DNA of 12,497 nucleotides from Rodentolepis nana (taxonomy: Eukaryota > Platyhelminthes > Cestoda > Cyclophyllidea > Hymenolepididae), in contig UZAE01013223.1 of the NCBI GenBank assembly GCA_900617975.1, positions 12,570 to 25,066 of the forward strand, in the 5' to 3' direction. Below the pieces are notes generated by a model. That model searched no databases and was not told the DNA's origin. It saw only the letters and a program-made list of their open reading frames with translations. A program made the position numbers and the translations under genes. Positions 1 to 8,213 of the stretch are shown one piece after another. How positions within the stretch are numbered: the first letter of the stretch is position 1; each line of letters begins with the position of its first letter.

Positions 1-561
1 TTTTCTTAGCTTCTGTTCCTCATTATTTCCCTACAGTAAATTTAACCATGGTGATATTTCACACGGAAATACAGTTTTTTTGGTCATAACAATCAATCAG
101 TAAAAATGGTTTTTGTAACTTCAGGCTCACTCAAATAATACTAATAATAGCTTTTTTTTCTTACCAACAATTAAATCATTGTGGGCATATTTTGAAATTT
201 CTTATTTAAAGCATTACATTTTCTATTATTCTGGAAACTAAAGAAAGTCTGTCAAATCAAATTATCTGATTACTTTTCGGTAGAAATCGTATCAATAAAG
301 CATTCCAGATAGTGTTCCAAAAGTTTTCTTTGTACTTCTATGAATAGAGGCTTGAGTACACCTTTGTTTTAAACCAGCTACCTAATATTCTTCCCCCTAT
401 TTTATTGAGAATCATATACAATTGTTTTCAGCAATAAGTGATATTTTTGGAAATAAAATTACATAGAAATAAGGCGCAATAATTCCACTCATAAGTAAAA
501 GCAACAAATTTTGCCTGTATTAACTGTGCATCATCGGCAATAATACTTTTCGCTTAATTTA
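1..561. other. 3' flank of the TAL-like gene, no coding sequence seen
   Basis: This is the sequence downstream of the minus-strand gene that ends at 562. It is AT-rich with stops in all frames. A TTTATT at 401-406 reads AATAAA on the minus strand, about 156 nt past the stop codon, and is the best visible polyadenylation signal for that gene. I see no repeat or RNA gene in the rest. Confidence 0.5.
401..406 (-). terminator. candidate polyadenylation signal (AATAAA)
   Basis: AATAAA on the minus strand, about 156 nt downstream of the stop codon of the TAL-like gene. It is the first canonical hexamer after the stop. The hexamer is common by chance in AT-rich DNA, so this is a candidate only. Confidence 0.35.
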
Positions 562-1262
562 CTAACGACGATGCTGATGCCCACCATCCGGGAAATCAGC
601 TTCGGAAGGTGTTTGGAAAACGCCATACACAATTCCATTATGCAAAAATGTTAAATTGGATCCTGGTTTGTGGGAGCACACAGCCCAATAACGACCTTCA
701 GCGATGTAAACGTTCCAACCAACACCATAGAGAGAGTCCAATTTCTGCTTGATAATTCGAAGCCTATCCTTTAACGGGAAGAACATAAAAATGAGCAGAG
801 TTTGTGACCCACCTTCTTTGGCTTCTTCATGGCGAGAGTGGAGATAATTATTTTAATAACTGATTCCCGTTTTCGCTGAGACATATCACTCGAAAGAACA
901 TCCACATCTGCCAGAAATCCGGGTCTACAGAAGTTAGAAGACTAAAAGTGGATCATACTCGCTTGGGAAGAAGTGTAAGGCGTTACAAACATCGTCTCGT
1001 CTCACAAAGCCAGTACCCTTGGGATCGAACATAGCAACATAGTTCTAAGATGGAGGAGTTGAATAATACAATACCAATAAATACCCTTGCTTTGTCCCTT
1101 GAAATACCCCATTTTAGAAGATGATGATAGTATTCCTCAGTGGGTAGGCCTAGAAGGAAGAAAGGGAGAATTGTGAAAGATGTATAACTTACGGGACTCA
1201 GACTCGTTAATTTCATCAAATAAATGCACTAAGAGATCAGCATCAGGTTCTTCAAAAGTCAT
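562..1262 (-). CDS. tegument-allergen-like protein: EF-hand pair plus dynein light chain domain, 5 exons, 179 aa
   Basis: Exons, in transcript order: 1262-1193, 1149-1085, 1044-959, 924-813, 768-562. The introns are 43, 40, 34 and 44 nt; all begin GT, end AG and keep one frame, giving 179 residues from ATG 1262-1260 to TAG 564-562. Residues 15-35 form a degenerate EF-hand. Residues 52-63 (DPKGTGFVRRDD) form a second EF-hand loop with Gly at position 6 and Val at 8, but Lys at 3 and Asp at 12, so calcium binding is uncertain. Residues 84-111 are a charged helix, and 112-165 are the DLC fold (GWNVYI, RYWAV, KPGSN, VYGVFQTP). EF-hand plus DLC at about 180-200 aa is the known architecture of flatworm TAL proteins, which are soluble and tegument-associated, often antigenic, and of unclear exact role. 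The ATG is the first in a frame opening three bases after a CAG; a trans-splice acceptor there is possible but has a poor pyrimidine tract. Family and exon structure are firm; calcium binding and location are inferred. Confidence 0.88.
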
Positions 1263-2773
1263 TTTCTGTTGTTATGAACGCTTGATGGTGTGCTGATGTG
1301 TGATGATGTTGGCAGAAAGAAGCGTGAAATTTCAAATTGCACACGGAGAGTGACAAAGTGTGTTAGCATGCCGTTATCCTATAGGTCAGTATGTAATTAC
1401 GGTTCACCTCTTGGAAGTCTGTTGTTGAGTAATTTCTGCACTAGGTATTTGCTTATATTTCAACGAGTTTTTGTGCAAGCTTCGAATATCGGCTCTAGTG
1501 GAAACTCCTTCCATGCATCACGCAGGAATTCCCGTATAAATTTGTGCTCTTTTCCATGACCTAACTAACGCGTTGATTAATGTATTCAATTTTATAATTT
1601 CGTGCCAATAACCATTATAAAGTCGGTGTTTAGTTCTATAGTGAAAATCGCCACTCTAATGTATATAAGTAAATTAATTTTGTAACATTTGGGTTGCCAA
1701 TCCCACTTTAATTCAGACACGGAGGATTTTGATGAAAAATAGCTCCCACGTTCTAATTTATGCCATCACATTGGTTGAATGATTAATTTTATATTAAATG
1801 ACTTATTAAATTTCAAACCTGTAATTTTGGAAGTTCAACAGGCCTACTTGTGCAGGATTTTATTTAAATGTTGCGTTGGCTAGTGTTAAATCACCCACAG
1901 ATACAGCACACTGATTACTTGAAACGTTAATTCTGTTTTCTGTAAACCTAATTCTATTCCATTAATAAAATATGGGCGTTTCAAATAAAAAAGGAAGTTT
2001 ATTGAGCATTCTAATTGACTCTCTAGTCAGGTTATCATCCTTCTAATTATATGGCTGAATAGAATTCGAAATTTAAATAAGAGAACTTAAAAAATCTTTT
2101 ACTTCGTCTACTTCGAGTGATAGACTAACAGCATAACCACACGATAACTGTACATACTGCGCTATAAGTCAATCTTAATGAAGACAAGTAAATATGAGAT
2201 GGGACAGTGACCAGGCATTGGTTGCAAGATCGAAATTACGTATATGCTCAATCATGATCGATAGTAATTAAGACACTTGTACCCTGATCTAGCCAATGCC
2301 CACACTGTTTCCTCGGTTCAGATTCCACTTTCGTTCACACTGAGTTCTGGTAAGTGCTTCAGCTGGTTCCTGAAAGTTTGTGAATCAACTTTTAACGACC
2401 TTGAGGTATGTAAAATAAAGGATAATCATCAGACAAAAGATAATTGGGCATTTATTATTGAAAAAAGTATATCTTTCTGCTCATATCCCAACGCTTATTA
2501 TTAAAATTATTCATTTATATTTGCCTAAGTAATTATTTTCTATAAAAATCCATTTCATGATTAGAATTTAAGTAAATATCGATTGTTTTAATTCATCTAT
2601 CATCTGATTATATATTGAAATTTAAAGGACATTAAAGTGAAATTAGCTTTCTCAATACTTCTATGAATTTTTCACAATCTTATTGATAACTAATCTTTAA
2701 AACAGAATCAGTTATGTTTACTAATTCTTGGCTGATAACATGTGAATAATTGCTGCCTTATGCAAGGCAATAG
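1263..2773. other. upstream region of the TAL-like gene, no gene supported
   Basis: AT-rich DNA. Open frames here are short, lack recognisable domains and have no convincing splice partners. A good plus-strand donor-like string (CTGGTAAGTG) lies near 2348-2357, but the sequence before it has no protein I recognise. The promoter and 5' UTR of the minus-strand TAL-like gene must lie in the first part, but I cannot place a core promoter with confidence. Confidence 0.4.
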
Positions 2774-2792
2774 TAATAATAATAATAATAAT
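2774..2792. repeat. (TAA)n microsatellite
   Basis: Six uninterrupted TAA units plus one base. A simple repeat in intergenic AT-rich DNA, with no sign of function. Confidence 0.85.
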
Positions 2793-4534
2793 CATTCTTA
2801 TATAATAATTAATCAAGCTTCTACATCGAGCTAATGTGGCGCTTTGAAGTTCTATACTTTGGTCACATAAGAATGGATTTGGTTCACGTGGCTGTGAAGT
2901 TAAATTTACTTACCGATTAGTGTTTTCTCCTTCTAATAGTTGTGAGGCTTAGTCATCTGCAACCATAGAATCAGGGCAATATCAAATCTACAATTCTTCA
3001 AGTTCAGCATAATTTCCCTTTATCTAACCATTGCAGTTTATTATTTCTTGATTTTTTAATCAAATCATTTCAAGGTCTCTATAATTGTCATTTTTTGCCT
3101 CAACCATTTGCTAGGGCATAGACACCTGCCCACACACGCGCCTCTCCATATTGACGTCGAGCTTTCTCAGGCGTAGGTCTGCCCCATCAAAACGGCGTAG
3201 CTAACGCGCACACACACGCACACACACACTCGCGCAATTATGGATTTCTTAATCTGAGAGCTATTTCGAGCATGTGCCATTTGAGTGTGCGACATAAATT
3301 ACGGCATGCATTTTTGGCACACTTGTGTTGATGCCTATTTCGCTTACACACGGTTCGCCCTTTAATCCAATTAAGCCGTTCAATCACTCATATAACCGTT
3401 TTGTTTAAACATGATACTCGTTATAAATATAGCTTGAAATATGAAATACTAAATACAGGGTATTTTTAATGATTTGAAAGTTGCACCTAACCCTAATTAA
3501 TGCAATACTTCAAGGAAAATGCGAATTTGTCTGCAGATTTTTTCTTTTAAATGAAATCATTGTAGGGGTCAAAAATTAGTACAACTAATTGTTTTAAAAC
3601 TTACGGCTTAGTTTCAATTTTTAAACTATTACTTTCAAATTTGCTAATGAAGAAAAAATATGTATATGCTGGATTCCATGTATGCAAGGTTTTTTAACTG
3701 AGAATTTGTATATTAGCTTCAAATAAAAAGTAGTATTTTCAAGAAGCATTAAAATTTTGCAGATCTAAATGCTAAAAAAATTTTTGTGCACAGTAATAAT
3801 GTTTCAAACACATATCAATTTTTGAATTATTACAAGATCTTGTTTAGATTGAATTACGGAAAGTTGATTTCATGCAATTGTCATTCCATTTAAGTAAATA
3901 CCGGATAAGTAGCATTATCTGAGGGCATTTTAAGAACTTGCCGTCTGAAATTTAAATTTTGGTAATTTAACAATCTCAGTTAGTTGTTGTATGTATGTGA
4001 TTAATAACTCAGATTGTCAATCACAAGCTTTTCTGGGCACTATTTAAAAATACGCTGTAGCTGTGTTGAAAGCATTCATTGGGATAGGATTGAGAAAATT
4101 TGCCCTGTTAATATGCAATTGAAAGCTTCACATGAAAAAATAAACATAGACCATTGGCAGTAGTGATTAAAGTTGTAGCGGATCGAAAAACAAATAAATT
4201 TTGACTTTTTCTCAGTTATCTCTATGGCAAAATGTTCTAGTACGGATAGGCTCCCAGAAATAGTTAAACTATCTCCATGAGATGCAAGAAGAGGTCGTAT
4301 AGCGAGTGCAGAGTTATTGAAATCACCAAATTATGAAACTATGACCACAGTTTTTATGATGAGTAATTGTGTACCTTCAACACAACTGGTATGAACAATA
4401 ATGGCTGATTAACTGAGAAGGTCTCTGCACGCACGTTCACACCCTTCAAAATGTTTTGGTGGGTGGTTTAATCGTGTCAGTATTGCAGGAAAATGAGAAG
4501 GCATCTTAATTAAGGTCTTTTATGTTGGTACTAT
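2793..4534. other. intergenic region, no gene supported
   Basis: No open frame with a recognisable domain. On the minus strand a strong donor-like string (CGGTAAGTAA, around 2908-2917) follows a possible acceptor TTGCAG, but all three frames between them contain stops, so it could only be an untranslated exon. Positions 3115-3240 are distinctly richer in C and G than their surroundings and contain a CA-rich tract. The remainder is AT-rich with nothing I can name. Confidence 0.4.
3207..3229. repeat. imperfect (CA)n microsatellite
   Basis: Alternating CA units interrupted by one CG, inside a short patch that is more GC-rich than the region around it. Confidence 0.75.
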
Positions 4535-4857
4535 GGGGTGTGCGATAGACTAGCCTCCATGTGGTGCACCCTGGGCAACGTATATTCATACGGCAAAAAA
4601 GTCAATTAACTGGCAGTTGATTTTTGACTTCAAACTACCATGACCCCACTGTATGCCATATTCGACCATTTCACAGTACTCACCTCACCTTTTTTCTACC
4701 TTCGTCTTTGAAGCACTCTTCTGTTCCCCCCAGTCCCACCTCTTGACTTTTTTTCTACATTGATGTTCCTTCCCCTCGTGTGAAGCCTGAAGTCAACTGA
4801 AGGGCTAGTGATAACTATCAGAACGCCTGCCATTTATATAAATAATGCTGGTACTAT
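4522..4857 (+). mobile_element. family A SINE-like retroposon, copy 1 (element 4535-4844) with target-site duplication
   Basis: The element is about 310 bp. It starts GGGGTGTGCGATAGAC and ends in an AT-rich tail (CATTTATATAAATA). It is flanked by a 13-bp direct repeat with one mismatch, ATGTTGGTACTAT at 4522-4534 and ATGCTGGTACTAT at 4845-4857, as expected of a target-site duplication. Inside, a 20-nt arm at 4615-4634 is approximately the inverted complement of 4779-4798. The middle is pyrimidine-rich. No protein is encoded. The duplication length and the tail fit a non-autonomous retroposon copied by a LINE reverse transcriptase. Confidence 0.8.
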
Positions 4858-5397
4858 TGTTTACTTCGTCACACTGTAACAAAAAAGATATTCGTGTATA
4901 TTGTAAGCGTAATTTAAAATTTGGCCTCTATTGAGGCAAAAAGATCTCCAAATTGGGGAATTCGGAATTGAGCCAATATTTCTAGAGATCTACAATTGCG
5001 ATTAGGGCAACTACCACAGTGGTTCAAGAAGACGAGTATTTGAAACTACCTATATTTTCATATAGTACTCAATTGCATGTGCAAGTTCGCATTCAAATGA
5101 TCCATTTTAAAATATTGGAGTTGGAATAAAAGTAACTTAGTTTTAACCAACAAGAGAACGTCCTAATTGACAAAATAATAAATTTATACTGGAACAGATT
5201 GTTAAGCCATTAATACGATAGTAGAAGCGAATTCCTTAAAATCTATTCAGCTTGAAAAATTGGGAGTCTTAATGAGAAGTTAATGAACCAGCCTTAGACG
5301 AAAAAACACTGACAATACTCTTGTGAGTACCCTTCTTTACATCTAGCACTAATTAAAGCATTGCTGCACTATCAGTTCTCTGAATAAAGATATCCTA
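4858..5397. other. intergenic region between two family A copies
   Basis: AT-rich, with stops in all frames. I see no gene, repeat or RNA here. Confidence 0.4.
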
Positions 5398-5749
5398 TGA
5401 TGGGCAAATGGGTGTGTGATAGACTTAACTCAACGTGTTACACCCTGGGCAACGTATACTCATACGGCAACAAAGTCTATTAACCGGCAGTTGACTTCTG
5501 ACTTCAAACTACCATCACCCCACTGTACGTCATATTCGACCCCATTCGCAGTACTCACCTCACCTTATCTTATTCTGCACATTTGTGTCTGTTTCTTTTA
5601 CATCTTTGAAACACTCTTCTGTTCCCTTCCCCTCTCGCATTTTTTTCAATTTGATGTTCCTTCCCCTCTGTAAAGCTTGAAGTCAACTAAAGGACTAATG
5701 ATAACTATCAAAACGCCTGTCATTTAATATAAATAATTGATGGGCAAAT
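5398..5749 (+). mobile_element. family A SINE-like retroposon, copy 2 (element 5410-5737) with perfect 12-bp target-site duplication
   Basis: The element is 328 bp, the longest copy. It is bounded by the identical direct repeat TGATGGGCAAAT at 5398-5409 and 5738-5749. It starts GGGTGTGTGATAGAC and ends TATAAATAAT, matching copy 1 at both ends, so both are probably full length. Inverted arms lie at 5489-5508 and 5669-5688. The open frame across 5416-5673 is a by-product of the repeat: related frames appear in other copies and none matches a known protein. Confidence 0.85.
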
Positions 5750-5768
5750 TTATTATGTTTAGCTTTAA

Positions 5769-5788
5769 CCCCCCCCCCCCCCCCCCCC
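5769..5788. repeat. poly-C run of 20 nt
   Basis: Twenty consecutive C residues, 19 bp past the target-site duplication of family A copy 2. Its true length in the genome may differ because such runs are prone to sequencing and assembly error. Confidence 0.9.
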
Positions 5789-6360
5789 GATATGGTCTAA
5801 TTGGTCCCAATCTTGTCAACTACCTATGAGGGTTTTGGGATTTATGACGTTATCAAACGTTTTGTTACTGAATGCGCTAAATCTGCAACCTAATTGACAA
5901 TATCTCATATTTTGCCGACTAATTAAACTAAAGGACAAGGCCATGTATTCTCTTGGATATTTTAACGAAACTGAAATTCAAAAATTTTTCGTAAAAAATG
6001 TATTCTTCTTTGTTTTTAGCTACTCATAAGATTAAAGAAACCTCTAATCACATGATATTTCTGATTATTTAAATTTTATTCAGAAATCTATATATATATA
6101 TATATATATTCTTCAACCAGATGTCCCCCATGTTCCTTTAGCCCGGATTCGTATATGGTAGAATCTTGATCCCGGATCATTAGACATAACAAAATTAGGC
6201 TCTATGTTCTTATATAACTTGACGGACGTCCTTTGTGATGAAAGGCTTCAAATACCTTGTTCTTCACCAATATTCAGACCAGCAAACTTTCAGTGAAGAT
6301 AGGTAATCGGTAATGCGGACTATAATATTTAATTCATGCGTCATAAGGAAATTGTAGATT
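5789..6360. other. intergenic region with (TA)n tract
   Basis: No gene supported. A (TA)n tract of about 21 nt lies at 6089-6109. An open minus-strand frame from 6503 to 6264 crosses into family A copy 3 and shows no recognisable domain. Confidence 0.4.
6089..6109. repeat. (TA)n microsatellite
   Basis: About ten and a half TA units in AT-rich intergenic sequence. Confidence 0.85.
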
Positions 6361-6640
6361 AAGTGTATTTGATTGACAGGATGCGCGACATGGGCCACGT
6401 AGATGCATATGGCAAAAATGTCTATAAACCGATAGTTGACTTCTGACATCGAATTATCATGACCCAATTGTATGTCATATTCGACCACTTTCGCAGTACT
6501 CACCTCACCTTACCTTTTTCTCTACCTTTGTGTCTGTCTGTCTTTTACATCTGCGGCTTTGATGTTCCCCCCTCTGTGAAGCCCGAAGCCAATAAATGGG
6601 CTACTGCTAACAATAGAATAGCCAACCATTTTATATAAAT
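6361..6640 (+). mobile_element. family A SINE-like retroposon, copy 3, diverged and internally deleted
   Basis: It aligns along most of its length with the other copies: GGCAAAAATGTCTATAAACC near 6410, the GTTGACTTCTGAC arm near 6435, ATATTCGACC near 6478, CAGTACTCACCTCACC near 6495 and the tail TTATATAAAT at 6631-6640. It has many more substitutions than copies 1, 2 and 4, and about 40 nt are missing in the pyrimidine-rich middle around 6550-6560. I cannot find a target-site duplication. It is therefore probably an older insertion. The boundaries are approximate. Confidence 0.75.
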
Positions 6641-6657
6641 GAATATTAAATCACAAC

Positions 6658-6679
6658 GGAGGTTGGGGAGGGGGGGGAG
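6658..6679. repeat. G-rich tract
   Basis: A G-rich stretch, including a run of eight consecutive Gs, just past the 3' end of family A copy 3. It could form a quadruplex, but the evidence is base composition only. Confidence 0.6.
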
Positions 6680-6835
6680 TAAGCAACCATCTTGGCATAA
6701 TGTTATTTCTGTTATTCCTGGTCCACATGCATGCAATTGCTTAATTGGTGGTGTGGGTCACACAGTGCCACCTCTGAACAAGTGATCTCATGCGCACTCA
6801 AACAGGCTGGAATGTGCAACCATGCAACTTCGCGT
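6680..6835. other. short intergenic segment with small palindrome
   Basis: Contains the inverted repeat GTGTGGGTCACAC (6751-6763) nested inside GGTGG/CCACC. It may be an extra 5' part of family B copy 1, but the other family B copies lack a clear counterpart. Confidence 0.3.
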
Positions 6836-7110
6836 AGGGAGTAAGTGCGACCGTGAGTGAGGAGAACACTTAGCCAACCGATAAACAATAGTCCTCGCTG
6901 GGTTTATCAAACCCGCCATATTAATATAGTGACCAAGCTTCCTGTCTGTACAGACACCACACACCCACACACGCACCCCAAGTAAACTCGTTCCTTGTGG
7001 GACGTCTATTTCCTCTGTATCTAATTCTGGGAGTCTTTCCAAACATAGGAGAATCTGCCATAGAGATTTCAGAGTTTAGTCAATTCTCATTAGTGTAGCA
7101 ATCCGCTACA
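6836..7110 (+). repeat. family B interspersed repeat, copy 1, diverged
   Basis: It shares ordered blocks with the copy at 7284-7558: GTGCGACCG near the left end, GTCTATTTCCT near 7003, CTGGGAGTCT near 7027, CTGCCATAGAGATTTC near 7055, and the identical 3' end GTAGCAATCCGCTACA at 7095-7110. The middle differs and contains a perfect 14-bp palindrome, TGTCTGTACAGACA, at 6943-6956. No target-site duplication was found. The open minus-strand frame from 7042 to 6788 lies in this repeat and looks like chance. Confidence 0.65.
7095..7109. repeat. GTAGC/GCTAC hairpin at the family B 3' end
   Basis: A perfect 5-bp stem (GTAGC, GCTAC) around the loop AATCC. The same 15 nt closes every intact family B copy in the window. 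Confidence 0.8.
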
Positions 7111-7283
7111 GTGTAATTATTGTTTAGCCTACCTACTATTCTTCCGTTGTCAACACCCCCTTTGACACATATCATTTTTAATACCAAAACTGAAAACTAA
7201 TTAAAATATAAATCTAAAATTCGTCTTTTATAAAAATTTCTTAAAACTTCTCAACAATGAGAAGCGCAAAAATTCATTATCGC

Positions 7284-7558
7284 CTGCACGCCATGAATGG
7301 GAGGTGCGACCGTACAAACAGTGACCAATCATCCACCTCTGTTTAACATAATCAGCCATCCTGATCATGATTAGGCCCCCTACGGGTACACTTGATCCGC
7401 AATATACGTCCTGAATAAACGTGCCCCGTGCTACACGTCTGTTTCCTTTATAGCTGAGCTATAGCTTAGCTGGTTCTTGGAGTCTAGCTAGATGAAGAAG
7501 AAACTGCCATAGAGATTTCTGAATCAATCAGGCTTTACTAAGGTAGCAATCCGCTACA
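7284..7558 (+). repeat. family B interspersed repeat, copy 2 (cleanest single copy)
   Basis: About 275 bp without internal duplication, so it serves as the reference copy. Blocks in order: TGCACGCCATGAATGGGAGG, GCGACCGTACAAACAGTGACC, CCTCTGTTTAAC, CATCCTGATCATGATTA, ACACTTGATCCGCAATA, GAATAAACGTGC, GCTACACGTCTGTTTCCTTT, TAGCTTAGCTGG, GAGTCTAGCTAGATG, CCATAGAGATTTCTGA, AGGCTTTACTAAG, and the hairpin GTAGCAATCCGCTAC at 7543-7557. It encodes no protein I recognise. TAGCTTAGCTGG fits the RNA polymerase III box A consensus exactly, but a box B is at best degenerate. The left boundary comes from comparison with the copy at 8941; no target-site duplication is visible. Confidence 0.7.
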
Positions 7559-8213
7559 AATGAAAGATAATGTTACATTAAGACAAACTGCGTCTTCTCC
7601 CATAGTATCAGGCTTTATTTTTTTCAGCATGCGACCCTCTGTGATAAATATGCGTAATTGTGATTGATGTTGCGTAACAAGATAATGGAAAAGCCTTACG
7701 TTGCAAGCATTGTCATGGAAACACTATAAATTAAGAAGCAGGGAGTTTGGAATTAACTAAATGCAATACTAAAGCAAAAAAATTACATGAATAAATAAAA
7801 CTCAAAGGTATAATTGATCAAATATATTTAAAACAATATTGTGTATCATTTTTTTATAATTTTTCGTTCACACAAGCGCATAATTTGCAACATTGTTTGA
7901 AAAAAATACATGACTCAATCAAATCTCGGTGTTGAGTAAAAAAAATCGAGTACACCTACTCAAGTGAATAAATAGTTTTTAAACGCGCCAACAAATTTAT
8001 AAATCGATTCCAATCTATCCTTTCCCATTAAGAGAGAAAGAGGAAACGAAAGTCTAGCAACGTTAGTGACTTTTCAGATACACATTATGTGGAGCATGTG
8101 GTGGACATTATAAAAGTGATAATCTTAAATAAATAAAAAAACCGTTAATAGTATTATATTTGTCAAAAGAAAGGAAAGAAAAGATGAAAAATTCCAGATA
8201 AAGTAAGAAGTGA
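7559..8213. other. 3' flank of the DLC gene, no gene supported
   Basis: AT-rich sequence. It must hold the 3' UTR of the minus-strand DLC gene that stops at 8214. No canonical AATAAA lies close; an AATATA variant (TATATT at 8155-8160) is about 55 nt past the stop and is only a weak candidate polyadenylation signal. No repeat recognised. Confidence 0.4.

Noticed and set aside
1260..1290. Spliced-leader trans-splice acceptor directly before the ATG of the TAL-like gene (CAG three bases upstream)
   Set aside because: The preceding sequence has no pyrimidine tract, so the CAG may be chance. Only transcript 5' ends could decide it.
2277..2504. Plus-strand open frame of 75 codons containing a strong donor-like GGTAAGT
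   Set aside because: No acceptor-bounded upstream coding exon, no recognisable domain, and low-complexity AT-rich sequence downstream.
4165..4185. TTGTAGCGGATCG near 4174 looks like an inverted family B terminus, which would suggest terminal inverted repeats
   Set aside because: Only ten bases match the reverse complement of the hairpin end, the hairpin is not completed, and nothing next to it resembles family B.
5416..5673. Open frames in family A copies (5416-5673, 12144-12386) as a possible conserved small protein
   Set aside because: They exist because the copies are homologous. Copies 1 and 3 do not keep the frame, and the sequence has no domain or signal pattern I recognise.
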